Assembly (NCBI RefSeq): GCF_000212375.1
Contig: NC_015501.1
Span: 1,798,001 to 1,862,000 of the forward strand
Source: Porphyromonas asaccharolytica DSM 20707
GTDB taxonomy: Bacteria; Bacteroidota; Bacteroidia; Bacteroidales; Porphyromonadaceae
DNA length: 64,000 bases
Direction of reading: 5' to 3'
Part shown: piece after piece, positions 9,127 through 18,449 of the stretch
How positions within the stretch are numbered: position 1 is the stretch's first letter
Layout: each line of letters starts with the position of its first letter
Position numbers and translations under genes: made by a program
The notes under the pieces: model-generated
The model's input: the letters and a program-made list of their open reading frames with translations, nothing else
What the model was told of the DNA's origin: nothing
The model's database searches: none

Positions 9127-10797
9127 ATGAAATCAGATATTCAGATAGCTCGTGAGTGCCAGCTCAAGCCCATTGAGGAGATCGCTCACCAGCTCAACAT
9201 CACAGATCAAGAGCTAGAGCCTTACGGACACTACATCGGCAAGATATCACACGAGCGGATGGACCCAGACAAGATAGCCCAGAGCAACCTCATCCTCGTG
9301 ACCGCTATCACCCCAACCAAGGCCGGTGTCGGTAAGACCACCGTCTCCATCGGTCTCGCACTCGGTCTCAACAAGATCGGCAAGAGTGCCGCCGTGGCTC
9401 TGCGTGAGCCTTCTCTCGGACCTTGCTTCGGTATGAAGGGTGGTGCCGCCGGTGGTGGCTACGCACAGGTACTCCCGATGGAGAGTATCAACCTCCACTT
9501 CACCGGCGACTTTCACGCTATCACCTCAGCGCACAATATGATCACCGCACTTCTAGACAACTATATCTATCAGAATAGAAATAGCTGCGAGGGCCTCTCC
9601 GAGGTGCTCTGGAAGCGTGTCCTAGACGTCAACGACCGCTCCCTGCGTAACTGCATCACCGGTCTAGGCGGCGTAGGCAATGGCATCCCCACGGAGACCG
9701 GGTTCGACATCACTCCCGCGAGTGAGATCATGGCGATCCTCTGCCTCGCATCAGACCTAGAGGATCTACGTCGTCGTATCGACAATATCCTCCTCGGCTA
9801 TACTAAAACTAAGGAGCCATTTCATGTCAAGGATCTAGGCATCGGAGGTGCTATCACCATCCTCCTGAAGGATGCGATCAAGCCGAACCTCGTACAGACC
9901 ACTGAGGGGACACCCGCCTTCATCCATGGCGGACCTTTCGCTAATATCGCTCACGGCTGTAACTCGATCATCGCTACGAAGATGGCTATGTCTTGCTGCG
10001 ACTACACGATCACGGAGGCCGGCTTCGGTGCCGACCTCGGTGCGGAGAAGTTCCTCGACATCAAGTGCCGTGTAGCTGGTATCACGCCTAAGCTGACAGT
10101 CATCGTCGCTACCCTCGCAGGTCTCAAGATGCACGGCGATGTCCACGAGAAGCAGATCTACGAGAAGGACATAGAGGGCGTACGTAAGGGTCTTGCCAAT
10201 CTCGATCGTCACGTGCATAACCTGCACAACTTCGGGCAGACGGTGGTCGTTGCCTTCAACCGCTACGCTACCGATACCGACGAGGAGATCGAGATCGTAC
10301 GCAATCACTGCGAGCAGGTCCTAGGCTGCGGCTTTGCAATCAACAATGCTTACAGTGAGGGTGGCAAGGGCGCTACTGAGCTGGCTGAGCTTGTCGTCAA
10401 GACTATCGAGGAGCACCCCTCAGAGCCTATCGACCACGTTTACGAGCTCAGTGAGCCTGTCAAGACAAAGGTCGAGCATATCGCCAAGCGCATCTATGGG
10501 GCTGCCAATGTAACCTATAGTAGCAAAGCGGAGAAGAAGCTCGCTCGTATCCAAGAGCTCAACATGGAGCGCTACCCCATCTGCATTGCCAAGACGCAGT
10601 ACTCCTTCTCAGCAGATCCTAAGGGTTATGGCGACGTACGAGACTTCGATATGAAGGTCGAGGATATCGTCCTCAATAGTGGTGCCGAGATGATCGTCGT
10701 CATCATGGGTAGCATCATGCGTATGCCAGGACTGCCCAAGGAGCCACAAGCCGTCCACATGGACATCGTCGATGGCGTCATCGAGGGTCTGAGCTAA
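9127..10797 (+). CDS. fhs: Formate--tetrahydrofolate ligase
   Basis: This 556-residue cytoplasmic enzyme joins formate to tetrahydrofolate using ATP, giving 10-formyl-THF for purine synthesis and for initiator-tRNA formylation (fmt is at 27.7 kb). The P-loop [20 protein letters not shown] lies at about residues 60-79, and the family block [20 protein letters not shown] follows. Length matches the family (about 556). It is a single gene with a strong hairpin terminator about 125 bp downstream. Base composition resembles the neighbouring housekeeping genes. There is no frameshift or missing motif. Confidence 0.97.
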   Translation: MKSDIQIARECQLKPIEEIAHQLNITDQELEPYGHYIGKISHERMDPDKIAQSNLILVTAITPTKAGVGKTTVSIGLALGLNKIGKSAAVALREPSLGPCFGMKGGAAGGGYAQVLPMESINLHFTGDFHAITSAHNMITALLDNYIYQNRNSCEGLSEVLWKRVLDVNDRSLRNCITGLGGVGNGIPTETGFDITPASEIMAILCLASDLEDLRRRIDNILLGYTKTKEPFHVKDLGIGGAITILLKDAIKPNLVQTTEGTPAFIHGGPFANIAHGCNSIIATKMAMSCCDYTITEAGFGADLGAEKFLDIKCRVAGITPKLTVIVATLAGLKMHGDVHEKQIYEKDIEGVRKGLANLDRHVHNLHNFGQTVVVAFNRYATDTDEEIEIVRNHCEQVLGCGFAINNAYSEGGKGATELAELVVKTIEEHPSEPIDHVYELSEPVKTKVEHIAKRIYGAANVTYSSKAEKKLARIQELNMERYPICIAKTQYSFSADPKGYGDVRDFDMKVEDIVLNSGAEMIVVIMGSIMRMPGLPKEPQAVHMDIVDGVIEGLS

Positions 10798-10923
10798 AAA
10801 AGCAAGTCGGGGAATCTGACGTGACGAGTAACCCGCTGTAGAAACGCACGTTCGGTGCGTTCGGTGCATCAAAGTTACAGATTGCTACGCGTCTCTAACC
10901 TCTAATTCCTAATCTCTAATTCG

Positions 10924-10966
10924 ATAGCCACGGAGGAAATACAAAATTCCTCGGTGGCTATTTTTT
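10924..10966 (+). terminator. fhs terminator, overlapping a GGAGGAA-type hairpin
   Basis: ATAGCCACGGAGGAA pairs with TTCCTCGGTGGCTAT (one mismatch), followed by TTTTTT. It doubles as the left edge of the hairpin array that the IS3 element interrupted four bases later. The word CTCTAACCTCTAATTCCTAA just upstream recurs near 54125 and 55880. Confidence 0.8.
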
Positions 10967-11019
10967 ATTCTGTCCTCTCCTGAAATAGTACACAGTTGGG
11001 GAAGCCAACCCCAACAACT

Positions 11020-11409
11020 ATGAAACAAGAAAAAAGTAAACTAGGACGAAAGGGATATCCCCTAGATTTCAAGTGGAGAGTCATTGACGACCTCCTAGCC
11101 ACCGGTGACAGCATTGCCACCACCAGCCAGCGCTACGGCATTACCACACGCACCATTCGAAATTGGTTGCGTACCTTTGATGTAGAGTTACCCAACCAAA
11201 GCACCAGTAGCACTATGAGCAAGACAAACAAGAACAAAGACGTAGATCCAGAGTACGCAGAACTCAAGCGTGAAAACGCTCGTCTCAAAGCAGCCCTCTT
11301 CCAGGCTGAGAGCAAGGCATTAGTCAACAAGACACTACTCGAAGTGGTCTTGAATCGCTACCACATTGATCTAAAAAAAAGACCGATTTGCAGCCGTGAG
11401 ACAGCTTGA
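11020..11409 (+). CDS. IS3-family transposase OrfA (DNA-binding part)
   Basis: This 129-residue protein starts MKQEKSKLGRKGYPLDFKWR; the ATG at 11020 is chosen because an in-frame TTG at 10996 lies inside the terminal inverted repeat. A helix-turn-helix occupies about residues 15-55 (ATTSQRYGITTRTIRNWLRTF), which would bind the IS ends. A leucine-zipper-like stretch follows (YAELKRENARLKAALFQAE). It ends at 11409, overlapping orfB by 14 nt. An A8 run at 11373-11380 lies in the overlap zone, as in IS3 elements that make an OrfAB fusion by frameshifting, but here the orfB frame is +1 relative to orfA, not -1. Confidence 0.9.
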   Translation: MKQEKSKLGRKGYPLDFKWRVIDDLLATGDSIATTSQRYGITTRTIRNWLRTFDVELPNQSTSSTMSKTNKNKDVDPEYAELKRENARLKAALFQAESKALVNKTLLEVVLNRYHIDLKKRPICSRETA

Positions 11410-12436
11410 GTCCGCCAAAGAGAGAGATCAAAAGCTCTCCATAACCTACCTTTGTCAGCTGTTAGAAGTCAGCCGCAAAGGCTACTACAAGCACACCTTC
11501 ACCGAGCAAGACGAAGATGTCAAAGTAGCTTCCGTCCTACACTATTGCCAGTATGTGCGCGGTCAGCTCCCCAAAGCAGGCGTAGACACCATCCAGCAGT
11601 GTGCCAACGAATACTTCAAAGGGACCTTCCAAGTAGGTCGAGACTGGCTCTACAAAGTGTTAGGAGCCAACGATATGCTACTAAGAAGTCGCAAGCGCAA
11701 GCGTCCACCCCAGACGACCAAGGGAGTGGTCAATCACGGCTTCCAAGACCACCTGAACACCACCCCTAAGTACATAGCCACCGACCATTGCCGGCTCACC
11801 GTCTCAGACATAACCTACGTCAAATGTTTAGGGGGCTTCGCATATCTCTCCCTGACGATGGACGCTTATAGCCGCATCATCACCGGCTTTGACCTGCAGC
11901 CCACGCTCTCCACAGAGGGTCCCTACAACGCACTAAGACAGACCGTTGACTTCTATCAGAAGCATGGCTTTGACCTCAAAGGGCTCATCTTCCATAGCGA
12001 CCGAGGCTGTCAATATGTCTCCAAGCAGATGACGGACTACGAGGCCAGCCTAGGCATCGTAACCAGCGTCACCCAGACCGGAAACCCCCTTCACAACGCT
12101 ATGGCTGAGCGACTTAACGGGATCATCAAGAACGACTGGCTTTACAACTTCGAGGATAAGCCCATAGATCAAGTTCGAGAGATCCTCTCTCAAACGATTG
12201 CTCTCTATAACACAGCGCGACCTCATCGAGCCATCAACAAGAAGACTCCGATGCAGATGCTCATACCAAATTACCCCAACCCTCTAACCACCCAACCCTC
12301 TAAGAACCAGATAGCTAAGAACAATTCTCCCAAAGCTCTGAGCCTCAAATCTCCGAGCTCATGCCGCTTAACTCCCAACAAAGACCTATCTTTGTGTACC
12401 TCCGCAGTAAAGACGACGACAAGTCGTGTACCCTAG
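11396..12436 (+). CDS. IS3-family transposase OrfB (DDE integrase core)
   Basis: This 346-residue catalytic part carries an rve-type core with the DDE triad visible in SDITYVKC (D), HSDRGCQY (D) and NAMAERLNGIIKNDW (E). An HTH_21-like region precedes it (ITYLCQLLEVSRKGYYKH). The C-terminal 60 residues, rich in Ser, Pro and Lys, extend past the usual family end. A GTG at 11396 is the first start; upstream the frame is open only to a TAA at 11372, so it is either translated alone or joined to OrfA by a +1 (or -2) shift at the A8 run. No internal stop is seen, so the element may be active. Confidence 0.9.
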   Translation: MRQLESAKERDQKLSITYLCQLLEVSRKGYYKHTFTEQDEDVKVASVLHYCQYVRGQLPKAGVDTIQQCANEYFKGTFQVGRDWLYKVLGANDMLLRSRKRKRPPQTTKGVVNHGFQDHLNTTPKYIATDHCRLTVSDITYVKCLGGFAYLSLTMDAYSRIITGFDLQPTLSTEGPYNALRQTVDFYQKHGFDLKGLIFHSDRGCQYVSKQMTDYEASLGIVTSVTQTGNPLHNAMAERLNGIIKNDWLYNFEDKPIDQVREILSQTIALYNTARPHRAINKKTPMQMLIPNYPNPLTTQPSKNQIAKNNSPKALSLKSPSSCRLTPNKDLSLCTSAVKTTTSRVP

Positions 12437-12543
12437 CAGGAGCAAAACTAACAGATGAGAACGCTCACAGGATTAACAAAAACAACCCGTGTATCATCTC
12501 AGTAACACCTTCCCAACTGTGTACTTTTTTCAGGAAGAGGACA

Positions 12544-12655
12544 TTCTCCACGTGGAGACGAAACATTTCCTCCGAAGTTTCATTTGATTCCTCCGAAGTT
12601 TTATTTCGTCTCCACGTGGAGAATTTTTCTTTTCCACGTGGAGATTTCTGAATTC
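12544..12655. repeat. CCACGTGG / TTCCTCCGAAG hairpin array
   Basis: Three CCACGTGG palindromes flank a core with TTCCTCCGAAGTTTCATTT and TTCCTCCGAAGTTTTATTT. The outer CTCCACGTGGAGACGAAA and TTTCGTCTCCACGTGGAG are inverted copies. The same modules occur at 42.7, 50.5 and 56 kb. The IS3 element lies at its left edge. Confidence 0.85.
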
Positions 12656-12712
12656 CTCGGTAGAAACGCATCCACCACTGTAATGTGCGGGACCCATAGT
12701 AACCTAATTTAG

Positions 12713-12720
12713 TATCTTTG
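12713..12720 (+). promoter_or_regulatory. -7 box of the FISUMP-like gene
   Basis: TATCTTTG fits TAnnTTTG and lies 70 bp before the ATG at 12790. No well-spaced TTG is evident. Confidence 0.5.
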
Positions 12721-12789
12721 CGCTTAGCTGCGTAAGTCACACTGAGGTGATGATAGATTGCGCTTTTATAAACGTTTACTGAAACATCT

Positions 12790-14037
12790 ATGATGAGAAA
12801 ATTTGTCTCGGCTATCCTACTAACCCTGCCCCTACTCTACTGCCAGAGTCTCTCGGCACAAGAAGCTTCGCAAAGTCTTAACCCGCTATCACTCCTGAGT
12901 GAGTACAACCTACAGGATGTAGGTCTTCTAGCTAAGCCCAATGAAGATGGCAAGGCGTGGGGAGCTCTCTTTCAGTTTGGGCGTAATGTACCCTTTGACT
13001 ACAACGGCGAGGCTCCTCGTGAGGCTGCTAATGTATCGGGCAACGATCCCAAGGTGTGGAGTAAGAGCTTCTTGACGAAGACCGAGGGGCAGACTCAGTA
13101 CGACTGGCTCACCACTGGTACTCTCGGAGATAAGTGGACCGACATCGTCGCTCTAGCGGTCGATGCCCCAGCGACTTATCGTGGGGAGAATGGTGGTGAT
13201 CCTTGCCCTAAGGGGATGCACATACCGAGCTACACTGAGTGGTCAGCTGTCATGCCTAGCTCCTTTGAGGTGGCCAACTTCACGGGTAAGACAGGCATCA
13301 AGCACACGACCGAGTCTATCACCATACAGGGGCAAACGAAGGCCTATCAAGCTGACTACTACAGCAAGACCAAAAACGAAATCATCGGAATCAAGTGTAA
13401 CGATGAAAGCGGGAAGTATCGCACCGCCTTCCGCTGGAGGTGGTCAGACTACGGACTGCTAATCGAGGCTAAGTGGATCGGACAGAGGTATGCGACCATT
13501 GAGGAGCTCATTGCTGAGACAGACTTCTGGACGACAGACCAAGAGCGCATCGTAACACGCTTCCTACCTGCTACAGGGTATATATCAGGCTCTACTGGAC
13601 TAGCCGATCAGCAATACGGAGACCTATACTATTGGTCAGCAGCGGCCTCTCAGACGAAGGAAGGCTTTGCACCGACGGTGTGGGGCTATCCATACGATGA
13701 GGAGTTCGGTGATGGGGGCGTAGCTATTTACGAGGATGTCATGGGACGCTATAGCGCGGCCTGTATACGCTGTATGATGGGACAGCCTACCTCGACGGGT
13801 ATCCTCGCCCCCACCCAGCAGGCAGCTCTCAGCGCTTCTTCTGATGCCAATGGAGTGCTAGCTATTGCAGTGACTCCTGATCTCATCGGTGCGAGCTACC
13901 AGATCTACACCGCAGAGGGACTACTAGTCGAGCAGGGCATCCTCTCAGACATGCAGCAGTGGGTCAACATTGCGCACTTACCTTACGGATACTACATTCT
14001 CACGGTAGGTCAGCAGGCGGTCAAAGTGAAGCGCTAG
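12790..14037 (+). CDS. Secreted FISUMP-like protein with probable T9SS sorting domain
   Basis: This 415-residue protein has a signal peptide (MRKFVSAILLTLPLLYCQSL, cleavage near LSAQ). The middle resembles proteins of the FISUMP type, seen in the phrases DPCPKGMHIPSYTEWSAVM, FLPATGYI, YYWSAAA and the Cys-containing SAACIRCM. The last 65 residues (GASYQIYTAEGLLVEQG, LPYGYYILTVGQQAVKVKR) resemble a type A C-terminal sorting domain of the type IX secretion system. I infer outer-membrane export and surface attachment. The gene stands alone between the hairpin array and galE. Function of the FISUMP part is unknown. A second methionine directly follows the first, so the start could be one codon later. 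Confidence 0.7.
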   Translation: MMRKFVSAILLTLPLLYCQSLSAQEASQSLNPLSLLSEYNLQDVGLLAKPNEDGKAWGALFQFGRNVPFDYNGEAPREAANVSGNDPKVWSKSFLTKTEGQTQYDWLTTGTLGDKWTDIVALAVDAPATYRGENGGDPCPKGMHIPSYTEWSAVMPSSFEVANFTGKTGIKHTTESITIQGQTKAYQADYYSKTKNEIIGIKCNDESGKYRTAFRWRWSDYGLLIEAKWIGQRYATIEELIAETDFWTTDQERIVTRFLPATGYISGSTGLADQQYGDLYYWSAAASQTKEGFAPTVWGYPYDEEFGDGGVAIYEDVMGRYSAACIRCMMGQPTSTGILAPTQQAALSASSDANGVLAIAVTPDLIGASYQIYTAEGLLVEQGILSDMQQWVNIAHLPYGYYILTVGQQAVKVKR

Positions 14038-14093
14038 CATCCTGCACTCAATCTACTATCTTTCGCTCAATCCGCTATGTCGTGGATTTGTCG

Positions 14094-14136
14094 TAATTTT
14101 GGAAAGCTAATGGGGTCACAAGACGTCATTAGCTTT
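14094..14136 (+). promoter_or_regulatory. Possible galE promoter and leader hairpin
   Basis: TAATTTTG at 14094-14101 fits the -7 consensus. Directly after it AAGCTAATG (about 14105-14113) can pair with CATTAGCTTT (about 14127-14136). This would place a hairpin at the 5' end of the transcript, or it ends the upstream transcript. Confidence 0.4.
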
Positions 14137-14159
14137 GTCCTAATGAATTGCTAGTGCTA

Positions 14160-15260
14160 ATGACAATGCAAGAACACGCCAAAAAGTCTATCCTACTAAC
14201 TGGTGGCTGTGGATACATAGCCTCCCATACCGCAGTCGTCCTGCAGGAGGCGGGATACGATGTCATCCTCGTGGACAATTTATCGAACTCGCGTCGTGAG
14301 GTAGTTGATGCGATCGCTCAGATCACCTCGATACGACCACTCTTCTACGAGGTGGACTGTACCGATGCGGCCGCTATGGGTGAGATCTTCGAGCATCATA
14401 AGGACGAGATAGAGGGTGTCATCCACTTTGCGGCGCACAAGGCAGTCGGAGAGTCGGTCGAGCAACCACTACGCTACTACGACAACAATATCAATTCGCT
14501 CATCACGCTGCTACGCTGTATGGAGCGGTATGGTGTGCAGCACTTGGTTTTCTCCTCCTCCTGTACGGTCTACGGACAGCCCACGGCTGAGCACCTGCCG
14601 ATCACCGAGTCGGCTCCGCGTCAAGATGCCACCTCGCCTTATGGCAATACGAAGCGTATCAACGAGGATATCATCATAGACTCCGTACGGAGTGGTATGC
14701 CGCTACAAGCGGTCATACTACGATACTTTAACCCTATCGGGGCACACCCCTCGGCACTCATTGGCGAGGAGCCTGTGGGTACACCGCAAAACCTCATCCC
14801 CTTCCTGACCCAGACGGTGGCTGGGCTTCGCAAGGAGCTCGTTGTCTTCGGCAATGACTACAACACGCCTGACGGCACCTGCATCCGTGACTACATTGAT
14901 GTGATGGACCTAGCGCAGGCTCATCTAGCAGCACTACGTCGTCTGCATCGCAGCGATGTGCAGACTGCTCCAGCACACTATATATATAATGTAGGTATGG
15001 GGCGTGGGCTGAGCGTCTTGGAGCTGATACAAGCCTTCGAGCGCGCCACAGGTCGCAAGGTGCCATACCGCATGGGCGACCGCAGAGCGGGCGACATAGA
15101 GCAGATATGGGCCGACACAAGCTACGGTGAGCAGGAGCTACAGTGGCACGCTGAGATACCTATCGAGGAGAGCTTGCGACGTGCTTGGCACTGGCAAGAG
15201 GCTCTAGACAAGCGAGACAAAGACAACACAACTAAAGAGAATACAATCCTAACTATTTAA
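14160..15260 (+). CDS. galE: UDP-glucose 4-epimerase
   Basis: This 366-residue cytoplasmic enzyme interconverts UDP-glucose and UDP-galactose for polysaccharide synthesis. The N-terminal NAD-binding motif is LLTGGCGYIASHTAVVL (GGxGYIxS). The catalytic SCTVYG and YGNTKRINED (YxxxK) follow at about residues 130-160, and the C-terminus has the family block YNVGMGRGLSVLELI. Length is slightly above the usual 340. The ATG at 14160 is preferred over the in-frame TTG at 14148; a second ATG at 14166 is possible. gcvH begins 13 bp after its stop, so it may head the long transcript that follows, although the functions are unrelated. Confidence 0.93.
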   Translation: MTMQEHAKKSILLTGGCGYIASHTAVVLQEAGYDVILVDNLSNSRREVVDAIAQITSIRPLFYEVDCTDAAAMGEIFEHHKDEIEGVIHFAAHKAVGESVEQPLRYYDNNINSLITLLRCMERYGVQHLVFSSSCTVYGQPTAEHLPITESAPRQDATSPYGNTKRINEDIIIDSVRSGMPLQAVILRYFNPIGAHPSALIGEEPVGTPQNLIPFLTQTVAGLRKELVVFGNDYNTPDGTCIRDYIDVMDLAQAHLAALRRLHRSDVQTAPAHYIYNVGMGRGLSVLELIQAFERATGRKVPYRMGDRRAGDIEQIWADTSYGEQELQWHAEIPIEESLRRAWHWQEALDKRDKDNTTKENTILTI

Positions 15261-15273
15261 CGAATAAACAACT

Positions 15274-15654
15274 ATGAACTTCCCAAACGAACTAAAGTAC
15301 ACGGCTGACCACGAGTGGGTACGCATCAATGGCAACGAGGCTGTCATCGGCATCACCGACTTTGCTCAGAGCGAGCTAGGCGAGATCGTCTACGTAGACG
15401 TTGACACCGAGGGTGAGAAGATCGACCGCAACGAGGTCTTTGGCTCTATCGAGGCTGTCAAGACTGTTTCTGACCTGATGATGCCTATGACGGGCGAGGT
15501 CCTAGAGGTCAATGCGGAGCTCGAGGATGCTCCTGAGCTGGTCAACGAGGACCCATACGGTAAGGGCTGGATCATCAAGATAGCTATCGAAAACCCCGCA
15601 GAGGCTGACGAGCTCCTGGACGCTGCTGGCTATCAAGAGAAGATCGGTAAGTAA
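15274..15654 (+). CDS. gcvH: Glycine cleavage system H protein
   Basis: This 126-residue lipoyl carrier shuttles the aminomethyl group between the P and T proteins of the glycine cleavage complex. The lipoylation lysine lies in [13 protein letters not shown] (about residue 63), in the typical biotinyl/lipoyl fold with the C-terminal block [13 protein letters not shown]. Length is normal. It lies 13 bp after galE and 12 bp before purE. The genes for P, T and L proteins are not in the window. Link with folate metabolism (fhs upstream, purE downstream) is plausible but inferred. Confidence 0.96.
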   Translation: MNFPNELKYTADHEWVRINGNEAVIGITDFAQSELGEIVYVDVDTEGEKIDRNEVFGSIEAVKTVSDLMMPMTGEVLEVNAELEDAPELVNEDPYGKGWIIKIAIENPAEADELLDAAGYQEKIGK

Positions 15655-15666
15655 GACCTAGAGCAG

Positions 15667-16176
15667 ATGCAACCTCTCGTTAGTGTCATCATGGGTAGCA
15701 CGAGTGATCTACCCATCATGCAGCGTGCCGCCAAGCAACTGGAGGCACTGGAGATACCCTTCGAGCTACTCGCACTCTCTGCCCATCGTACTCCCGATGA
15801 GGTAGCTGAGTTCGCACGAGGTGCCGAGGAGCGTGGCGTACGTGTCATCATAGCTGCTGCTGGTATGGCAGCACACCTATGCGGTGTCATCGCTTCGATG
15901 ACTACACTACCTGTGATCGGAGTGCCTATTGATGCCTCACTAGAGGGACTAGACGCTCTGCTGGCTATCGTACAGATGCCTCCTGGCATCCCCGTAGCAA
16001 CGGTCGGAGTCAATGCTGCTCAAAACGCAGCTCTTCTAGCTGCTCAGATGCTCGCTCTAGGCGATCCTGAGATAGCTCAAAGAGTGAGAGCTCAGAAGGC
16101 TTCGCTCAAGGAGAAGATCGTCAAGGCTAACAAAGAGCTAGCCCAGATCTCTGACTACAAGTACAAAACGAACTAA
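15667..16176 (+). CDS. purE: 5-(carboxyamino)imidazole ribonucleotide mutase
   Basis: This 169-residue cytoplasmic enzyme converts N5-CAIR to CAIR in purine synthesis. The N-terminal signature is [15 protein letters not shown], followed by [13 protein letters not shown] and the [24 protein letters not shown] block that forms the active site. Length agrees with class I PurE. It is 12 bp after gcvH. A GC-rich hairpin (GGAGGGC with GCCCTCC, about 16197-16224) lies before ispG and may attenuate or terminate part of the transcript. Confidence 0.96.
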   Translation: MQPLVSVIMGSTSDLPIMQRAAKQLEALEIPFELLALSAHRTPDEVAEFARGAEERGVRVIIAAAGMAAHLCGVIASMTTLPVIGVPIDASLEGLDALLAIVQMPPGIPVATVGVNAAQNAALLAAQMLALGDPEIAQRVRAQKASLKEKIVKANKELAQISDYKYKTN

Positions 16177-16278
16177 CGATATGACGATGTAGAGGCGGAG
16201 GGCGACATAACTTTTTGCCCTCCTCCTCTCCTCGTCTATCTATCTTTTATACACACCTACCACACGCTCTATTCGTTT

Positions 16279-17994
16279 ATGTCTCTCTGTAGATACCAGC
16301 GTCGTCATAGCTACACCATACCTGTCGGCGAGGCTCGTCTAGGAGGCGAGTCTCCACTGCTCTTACAGAGCATGGCCAATGTGAGTACGATGGAGACGGA
16401 CCTCTGTGTGGCACAAGCCTTACGCTGTGCCAGCGAGGGGTGTCAACTCTTTAGATACACCGCTCAAGGCGTGCGAGAAGCTACCAATCTAGGCGTGATC
16501 GCTGAGCGACTACACGCCGAGGGGTGTCGTATGCCTCTTGTGGCAGACATACACTTCAGGAGCGAACCCGCCTTTGAGGCGCTCAAGCATGTGGACAAGG
16601 TACGTATCAACCCGGGCAACTTTCTTCATCAGAAGGCTTCGCTAGACGATGAGACGGCACGGGCGGAGATCGCTGAGGTCTTCGGACGCTTTGTTCGCGA
16701 AGCGCAAGCTCGTCACCGAGCTATACGCATTGGGGTCAATCACGGCTCCCTCTCTGAGCGCATCCTAGCTCAGTATGGCAACACGCCCGAGGGGATGGTC
16801 GCCTCCTGCATGGAGTACCTAGAGGTGTGCGACAGTCTAGGGATGCGTGACGTGGTCATCTCGATGAAAGCCTCTAACGTCTTAGTCATGACGCAAGCCG
16901 TGCGGCTACTGGTAGAGCGTATGGATGTGCTAGACTGGCACTACCCACTGCACCTTGGAGTCACCGAGGCGGGAGCTGGTGAGGACGGGCGTGTCAAGAG
17001 CTGTATAGGTATTGCTAGTCTGCTCGTTGACGGGCTGGGCGACACGCTGAGAGTCTCTCTAAGCGAGGAGCCTGAGGCGGAGCTTCGCTTTGGCAAAAAG
17101 CTCATCGCTTACATTGATCAGTTGGCCGCCTTTGACCAGGCAAGACCTATCTACGGGAGCCATACTTATCGCTCCGTAACTCGTGACCAAGCGCAGGGTG
17201 CTAAGACACTGACTCACTATCCCGCTGTGCTAACGCTAGACAGTGACGGGAGAGCTCTCGACGTGGGCTTTGATGCTCGACTGGAGGAGACACAACTGGC
17301 TTTCTCTAATGAGCAACAGACATTACAGATCATCGACTTAGACACACCTCTGGATCGGCTCTTACAGCATCTAGAAGACTTTGCAGCTCACTGGGACGGA
17401 CACTCTTGGCTAGAGCTACGAGGCGCAGAGCTGGACTATATATATAGGGTACGCTATGCCGTGGATCAGCTCTCGGGAAGAGGCACGATGCCCCGCATCT
17501 TGCTGCACTATACGTCCCATGCGAGAGGCTATGACGACATCTTGATCGACTGCGCTACGCAGCTCGGCTCCCTGCTGCTAGAGGGGATCGGCAATGCAGT
17601 CGCTTTCTCAGCAGCGGCTATGAGTCCTAAGGCTCGTCTAGACCTGCTCAATGGTATCCTGCAGGCGGTACGTATCAAGATGACTCACACGGAGTTCATC
17701 AGCTGTCCAGGCTGTGGGCGCACGCTCTTTGACCTCCAGCAGACGGTGGCACAGGTCAAGAAAAGACTAGCGCACCTGCCTAATCTCAAGATCGGCGTGA
17801 TGGGCTGCATCGTCAATGGTCCTGGCGAAATGGCCGATGCTGACTACGGCTACGTGGGTGGAGGCGTCGGCAAGGTCGACCTATACCGAGGGCAGGAGCG
17901 ACTCGTACACGGCATCCCTTCGGCAGAAGCTGTGGATCGTCTCATTGAGCTCATCAAGAGCGACGGCAAGTGGTGCGACCCACCACAGCAATAA
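16279..17994 (+). CDS. ispG: 4-hydroxy-3-methylbut-2-enyl diphosphate synthase, long form
   Basis: This 571-residue iron-sulfur enzyme makes HMBPP, the penultimate step of the non-mevalonate isoprenoid pathway. An N-terminal TIM-barrel ([13 protein letters not shown] near residue 30, [12 protein letters not shown] near 95) and a C-terminal 4Fe-4S domain are visible. The cluster ligands lie in [13 protein letters not shown] and [20 protein letters not shown]. The extra middle domain, which makes the protein about 200 residues longer than E. coli IspG, is normal in Bacteroidetes, Chlamydiae and plants. dut begins 20 bp downstream. Confidence 0.96.
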   Translation: MSLCRYQRRHSYTIPVGEARLGGESPLLLQSMANVSTMETDLCVAQALRCASEGCQLFRYTAQGVREATNLGVIAERLHAEGCRMPLVADIHFRSEPAFEALKHVDKVRINPGNFLHQKASLDDETARAEIAEVFGRFVREAQARHRAIRIGVNHGSLSERILAQYGNTPEGMVASCMEYLEVCDSLGMRDVVISMKASNVLVMTQAVRLLVERMDVLDWHYPLHLGVTEAGAGEDGRVKSCIGIASLLVDGLGDTLRVSLSEEPEAELRFGKKLIAYIDQLAAFDQARPIYGSHTYRSVTRDQAQGAKTLTHYPAVLTLDSDGRALDVGFDARLEETQLAFSNEQQTLQIIDLDTPLDRLLQHLEDFAAHWDGHSWLELRGAELDYIYRVRYAVDQLSGRGTMPRILLHYTSHARGYDDILIDCATQLGSLLLEGIGNAVAFSAAAMSPKARLDLLNGILQAVRIKMTHTEFISCPGCGRTLFDLQQTVAQVKKRLAHLPNLKIGVMGCIVNGPGEMADADYGYVGGGVGKVDLYRGQERLVHGIPSAEAVDRLIELIKSDGKWCDPPQQ

Positions 17995-18014
17995 CCTTTA
18001 TACCAACGCTACTC

Positions 18015-18449
18015 ATGCTTTCTATTCGGATTATCAACCGCTCTTCCTATCCCCTGCCCCAATACGCTACGGCGCTCTCTGCAGGGCTAGACCTACGTGC
18101 TAACCTAGAGCAAAGCGTCTCGCTAGCACCCCTAGAGCGTCGGCTGGTACCCACAGGTCTATACATGGAGATCCCCGCCGGCTACGAGGGACAGGTGCGT
18201 CCACGCAGTGGGCTAGCCCTCAAGCAGGGGCTGACCGTACTCAATGCGCCTGGCACGATCGACGCAGACTACCGTGGCGAACTACAGGTGATCCTCATCA
18301 ATCTATCTCAGGAGACGGTGGAGATAGCACCTGGCGATCGGATCGCTCAGCTAGTCTTCGCCCGCCACGAGCAGTGTGACTGGATCGAAGTGGAGAGCCT
18401 CTCAGACACCCAGCGAGGCGGTGGCGGTTTTGGACATACGGGCGTATGA
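18015..18449 (+). CDS. dut: dUTP diphosphatase
   Basis: This 144-residue trimeric enzyme hydrolyses dUTP to dUMP, keeping uracil out of DNA and feeding thymidylate synthesis. All five motifs are present: [29 protein letters not shown] (with the catalytic Asp), [10 protein letters not shown] and the flexible C-terminal [10 protein letters not shown]. The start at 18015 ([11 protein letters not shown]) gives the usual length; an upstream in-frame ATG at 17970 would overlap ispG. Its stop overlaps the next start in an ATGA, indicating translational coupling. Confidence 0.97.
   Translation: MLSIRIINRSSYPLPQYATALSAGLDLRANLEQSVSLAPLERRLVPTGLYMEIPAGYEGQVRPRSGLALKQGLTVLNAPGTIDADYRGELQVILINLSQETVEIAPGDRIAQLVFARHEQCDWIEVESLSDTQRGGGGFGHTGV

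Larger units (their letters stand above)
10971..12543 (+). mobile_element. Complete IS3-family insertion sequence, 1573 bp
   Basis: The ends are imperfect inverted repeats. The left starts TGTCCTCTCCTGAAATAG and runs through TACACAGTTGGGG (10971-11001). The right, read inward from 12543, starts TGTCCTCTTCCTGAAA and reaches TACACAGTTGGG. Both ends show the TG...CA termini of the family. TTC flanks both sides (10968-10970 and 12544-12546), a 3-bp target duplication. Inside are overlapping orfA and orfB. Removing the element and one TTC restores a TTTTTTATTCTCCACGTGG stretch that still exists uninterrupted at about 56067-56085, so the insertion interrupted an intergenic hairpin array. Confidence 0.92.

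Noticed and set aside
9835-10308. 157-codon minus-strand reading frame
   Set aside because: Antisense shadow of fhs, with no recognisable protein features.
12465-12740. 91-codon minus-strand reading frame over the hairpin array
   Set aside because: Translation of repeat DNA; spans the IS3 end, so it cannot be an old gene.
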